Assembly (NCBI RefSeq): GCF_001636345.1 | Contig: NZ_KV440945.1 | Coordinates: 181,340 to 245,339 of the forward strand | Origin: Cytobacillus gottheilii | GTDB lineage: Bacteria; Bacillota; Bacilli; Bacillales; Cytobacillaceae | DNA: 64,000 bases | Direction of reading: 5' to 3' | In this document: positions 62,140 through 64,000 of the stretch, piece after piece | How positions within the stretch are numbered: position 1 is the first letter of the stretch | Layout: each line of letters opens with the position of its first letter | Program-made: the position numbers and the translations under genes | The notes under the pieces: model-generated | Seen by the model: the letters and a program-made list of their open reading frames with translations, nothing else | What the model was told of the DNA's origin: nothing | Databases searched by the model: none

Positions 62140-62685
62140 ATGGGTAAAACAATCGGATACCTTTGCACGAAAAAGCATAGCGAAGCTCAACTGTACAAAA
62201 GCGTAGTTAAAGCTGATAAGTTTTACATCGACTTAGCAACCGATCGAGGCTGTTCTAGTTATGCAGAGTTTAATAACTTAATAGAAGAAGTAGAGGAAAA
62301 TGATAAAGTCATCCTGCCAAGTCTAGTTATGATAAGTGAAGATTTAGACGAGGTCTATAATCTCCTATGCATTTTTCGTAATAAGGGGGTAAAGCTGAAT
62401 CTCTTAAATCCAACAAGAGGAGAGGAAATCTTCTTAACCGATGGTGGATTTAAAACATTGGAAGCAATATTCAGTCTCCGCAGGGATGTAACCAAAATTA
62501 GAGGTGCAATTGAAATTAAAGCTGAGAACCAAATCAAGCATCGAGAAAATCAAGAAGTATTTCCAGATGGTTTTTATCAGGTATTTATTGATTATAAGAA
62601 TAATGGTCTAAAGGCGGAAATGGCAGCCAAGAAACTAAAAGTAGATGTTCATAAGTTCTACAGGCTAGTACGGGAATTCAGTTAA
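62140..62685 (+). CDS. resolvase-like protein lacking catalytic residues
   Basis: The 181-residue protein follows the outline of small serine recombinases. It starts GKTIGYLCTKKHSEAQLYKS, has YAEFNNLIEEVEENDKVILPSL and LDEVYNLLCIFRNKGVKLNLL in the positions of the resolvase core, and ends with the helix-turn-helix LKAEMAAKKLKVDVHKFYRL. The catalytic serine with its arginine (usually Y.RVS) is replaced by YLCTK, and the DRL.R arginines are replaced by MISED. It is probably a DNA-binding regulator or decoy, not a recombinase. The ATG follows AGAGGGTGA. Confidence 0.7.
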   Translation: MGKTIGYLCTKKHSEAQLYKSVVKADKFYIDLATDRGCSSYAEFNNLIEEVEENDKVILPSLVMISEDLDEVYNLLCIFRNKGVKLNLLNPTRGEEIFLTDGGFKTLEAIFSLRRDVTKIRGAIEIKAENQIKHRENQEVFPDGFYQVFIDYKNNGLKAEMAAKKLKVDVHKFYRLVREFS

Positions 62686-62744
62686 CTAATAAGGACTTTC
62701 ATAAAAAATATTTCAAAGAGCTAATTCTAAGGAGGAAAAATAAA

Positions 62745-63377
62745 ATGTACAAAGATATTCATAGTAAATTACAGGAATTTAACCGTTTGCAACGAGAAGG
62801 GGTTGACCAGACAGACAATTACATCTTACTTTTCGGTGATAATACTAGAGTAGTCGAGATGGCAAAAATTAATGCTATGAAAGTAAAGGTGCAGAAAGGG
62901 AAATTCTACGTAAGCCGAAAGAAAAGTAAAACGACTGATGAATATTTGGTAATAGACATGGTTAATGGACAAGTATATAAAATAAAAAGTAAACTTTACA
63001 CGGTTAAAGTTGTAGATGATAACATCCTAGTTATTGATAACAATACTGGTGAGAAGCATTTCCTTATTGAAGGTGGTAAATTGGATTTCAGGAATGTAAA
63101 GCATCTCGGAATGAACAACTATACGTATTTTTCAGGTGATTCAAGTAGTGACTACAAAGGTGTTCCAGCTGTACGTTTTGAGAACAACTTTGCAGATTCT
63201 ATACGAGTTCACTGGATAATTGCATTAATGAAATGGGGTATTATAATCCTTAATTTTTGTGTAGGTGATTCACCTACTCATAAACTTCGTCATATTGTTG
63301 CCTATGAAAAATCGGAAAACAACTCAGTTCGCAACCTTCAAATACTCAAGGGAACCGATGATAAAAATATTAAATAA
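62745..63377 (+). CDS. HNH-endonuclease-like protein
   Basis: The 210-residue protein has a beta-rich first half and, near the C-terminus, VHWIIALMKWGII followed by KLRHIVAYEKSENNSVRNLQIL. This resembles the H...H-I-x-x-x-x-x-N-N-x-x-x-N-L layout of phage-type HNH endonucleases. The first conserved region is incomplete, and the protein ends soon after the motif, so activity is uncertain. The ATG follows AAGGAGGAA. A terminator follows. Confidence 0.6.
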   Translation: MYKDIHSKLQEFNRLQREGVDQTDNYILLFGDNTRVVEMAKINAMKVKVQKGKFYVSRKKSKTTDEYLVIDMVNGQVYKIKSKLYTVKVVDDNILVIDNNTGEKHFLIEGGKLDFRNVKHLGMNNYTYFSGDSSSDYKGVPAVRFENNFADSIRVHWIIALMKWGIIILNFCVGDSPTHKLRHIVAYEKSENNSVRNLQILKGTDDKNIK

Positions 63378-63413
63378 AATCAAACTAGCATTTTGTGTTT
63401 GATTGTAAAAAAC

Positions 63414-63453
63414 AGCAAGGGTGGTCTACCTATTCCATCCTTGCTATTTTTTA
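63414..63453 (+). terminator. terminator of the HNH-like gene
   Basis: AGCAAGGGTGG (63414-63424) pairs with CCATCCTTGCT (63435-63445), with one G-T, and is followed by ATTTTTTA. Confidence 0.85.
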
Positions 63454-63609
63454 TTTGCATTTTTATAATGACCAATCAAGTTAAAAAATCAGAGTTACCA
63501 TTCAGTAGCTGTATATTTTATAGCTTATTCCCAATATTTCCGTAAAAATTCTAGCAAATATTTGAATACAGAGTTATCATAGCAACATTTCTAAAGGAGG
63601 GGTAGTCCA

Positions 63610-63888
63610 ATGTCTTTTAAATCTTTAAGGTTCTATCAAACACCAGGTGTTCAGGCTCTACAAATCGTTCATTTAGATGTTGCAGCATCATTAATTGTAA
63701 ATCATTTTGCTGAAAAGGAAGATTTCATAGTCTTTAAATATTTTGAAGGAAGAACAATAATCACTGATGGTAATGATTCTATCCTTGCTACCATTGACCA
63801 ACGATTATTCAGCCATGATGTCTGGGCGGTTTATAGTGAGGAAGTAGAATTTAGTTATTACACATTTATGACCCCAAGTGAGTATTAA
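63610..63888 (+). CDS. hypothetical protein
   Basis: This 92-residue protein has no motif I recognise. It is predicted soluble, without signal peptide or membrane helix, and rich in aromatic residues (FKYFEGRTIITDG, SYYTFMTPSEY). The ATG follows a strong AAAGGAGGGG box by eight bases, which supports expression. Confidence 0.65.
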   Translation: MSFKSLRFYQTPGVQALQIVHLDVAASLIVNHFAEKEDFIVFKYFEGRTIITDGNDSILATIDQRLFSHDVWAVYSEEVEFSYYTFMTPSEY

Positions 63889-63973
63889 AAATAGAAAACA
63901 GGGCAATTTTGCTTGCTAACTCTGATTTAGTGAACAAATAACGCAAAGGTGGTCATTATAGGGGGGAATTGAT

Positions 63974-64000
63974 TTGAATTGTGAGTATTGTTTTGGAACA
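63974..64000 (+). CDS. start of a gene cut by the right window edge
   Basis: A TTG codon follows AGGGGGG by seven bases and opens a frame reading NCEYCFGT, with a CxxC pair, up to the window end. Too little is visible to name it. Confidence 0.35.

Overview
The window is the replication-origin region of a spore-forming, low-GC Gram-positive bacterium of the Bacillaceae. The evidence is the conserved gyrA-gyrB-remB-recF-yaaA-dnaN-dnaA / rpmH-rnpA-spoIIIJ-jag-mnmE-mnmG-rsmG-noc-soj-spo0J layout, the sporulation protein YyaC, the walRKHIJ operon, AAAGGAGG-type ribosome binding sites and several TTG/GTG starts. Gene content resembles Bacillus subtilis, but additions between gyrA and the rRNA operon, between noc and soj, and upstream of walR point to another Bacillaceae genus. 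I cannot name the species.

Layout. Positions 1-1431 hold most of a 16S rRNA gene on the minus strand (its 3' end is off the left edge), with two tandem promoters. An HD-GYP-like gene, gyrA, gyrB, remB, recF, yaaA, dnaN and dnaA follow, all on the minus strand. The origin lies on both sides of dnaA: a DnaA-box cluster at 12541-12859 and an unwinding element with DnaA boxes, a GC patch and DnaA-trio-like triplets at 10846-10986. From 13.3 kb nearly all genes point right, on the leading strand of the other replichore: rpmH, rnpA, the YidC/Jag pair, the tRNA-modification genes mnmE/mnmG, rsmG, noc, and soj/spo0J with a parS site. Three accessory genes and an intact IS3-family element separate noc from soj. 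Next come a DUF554 protein, yyaC, an MscS channel, yyzM, structured intergenic repeats, ychF, a permease pair, rpsF-ssbA-rpsR, a chemoreceptor, yybS-gdpP-rplI, the replicative helicase gene, purA with PurR boxes, a four-tRNA cluster, an M23/LysM/G5 cell-wall hydrolase, walRKHIJ-htrC (a second parS lies in walK), a CxxH/CxxC mini-gene inside a DnaA-box cluster, a class C PBP, a PhnA-like protein, a beta-helix protein and rlmH.

The core part brings together initiation and segregation (DnaA, DnaN, RecF, gyrase, Noc, Soj/Spo0J, replicative helicase, SSB), ribosome and tRNA maturation, membrane insertion, c-di-AMP turnover (GdpP) and cell-wall homeostasis (WalRK regulon control, M23 hydrolase, PBP).

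From the 3' end of rlmH (about 57.6 kb) to the right edge the DNA changes character: it is more AT-rich, genes are small and mostly unrecognised, and long intergenic gaps appear. RlmH ends with an altered tail. A shorter RlmH paralogue with an intact tail faces it tail-to-tail. Beyond lie two paralogous small proteins, a diverged duplicated non-coding block, an unknown gene coupled to a Dam-like adenine methyltransferase, a resolvase-like protein lacking catalytic residues, an HNH-like protein and other unknowns. This looks like the left end of a genomic island inserted at rlmH, the site used by staphylococcal SCC elements. No Ccr-type recombinase is visible, and the right end of the island is outside the window.
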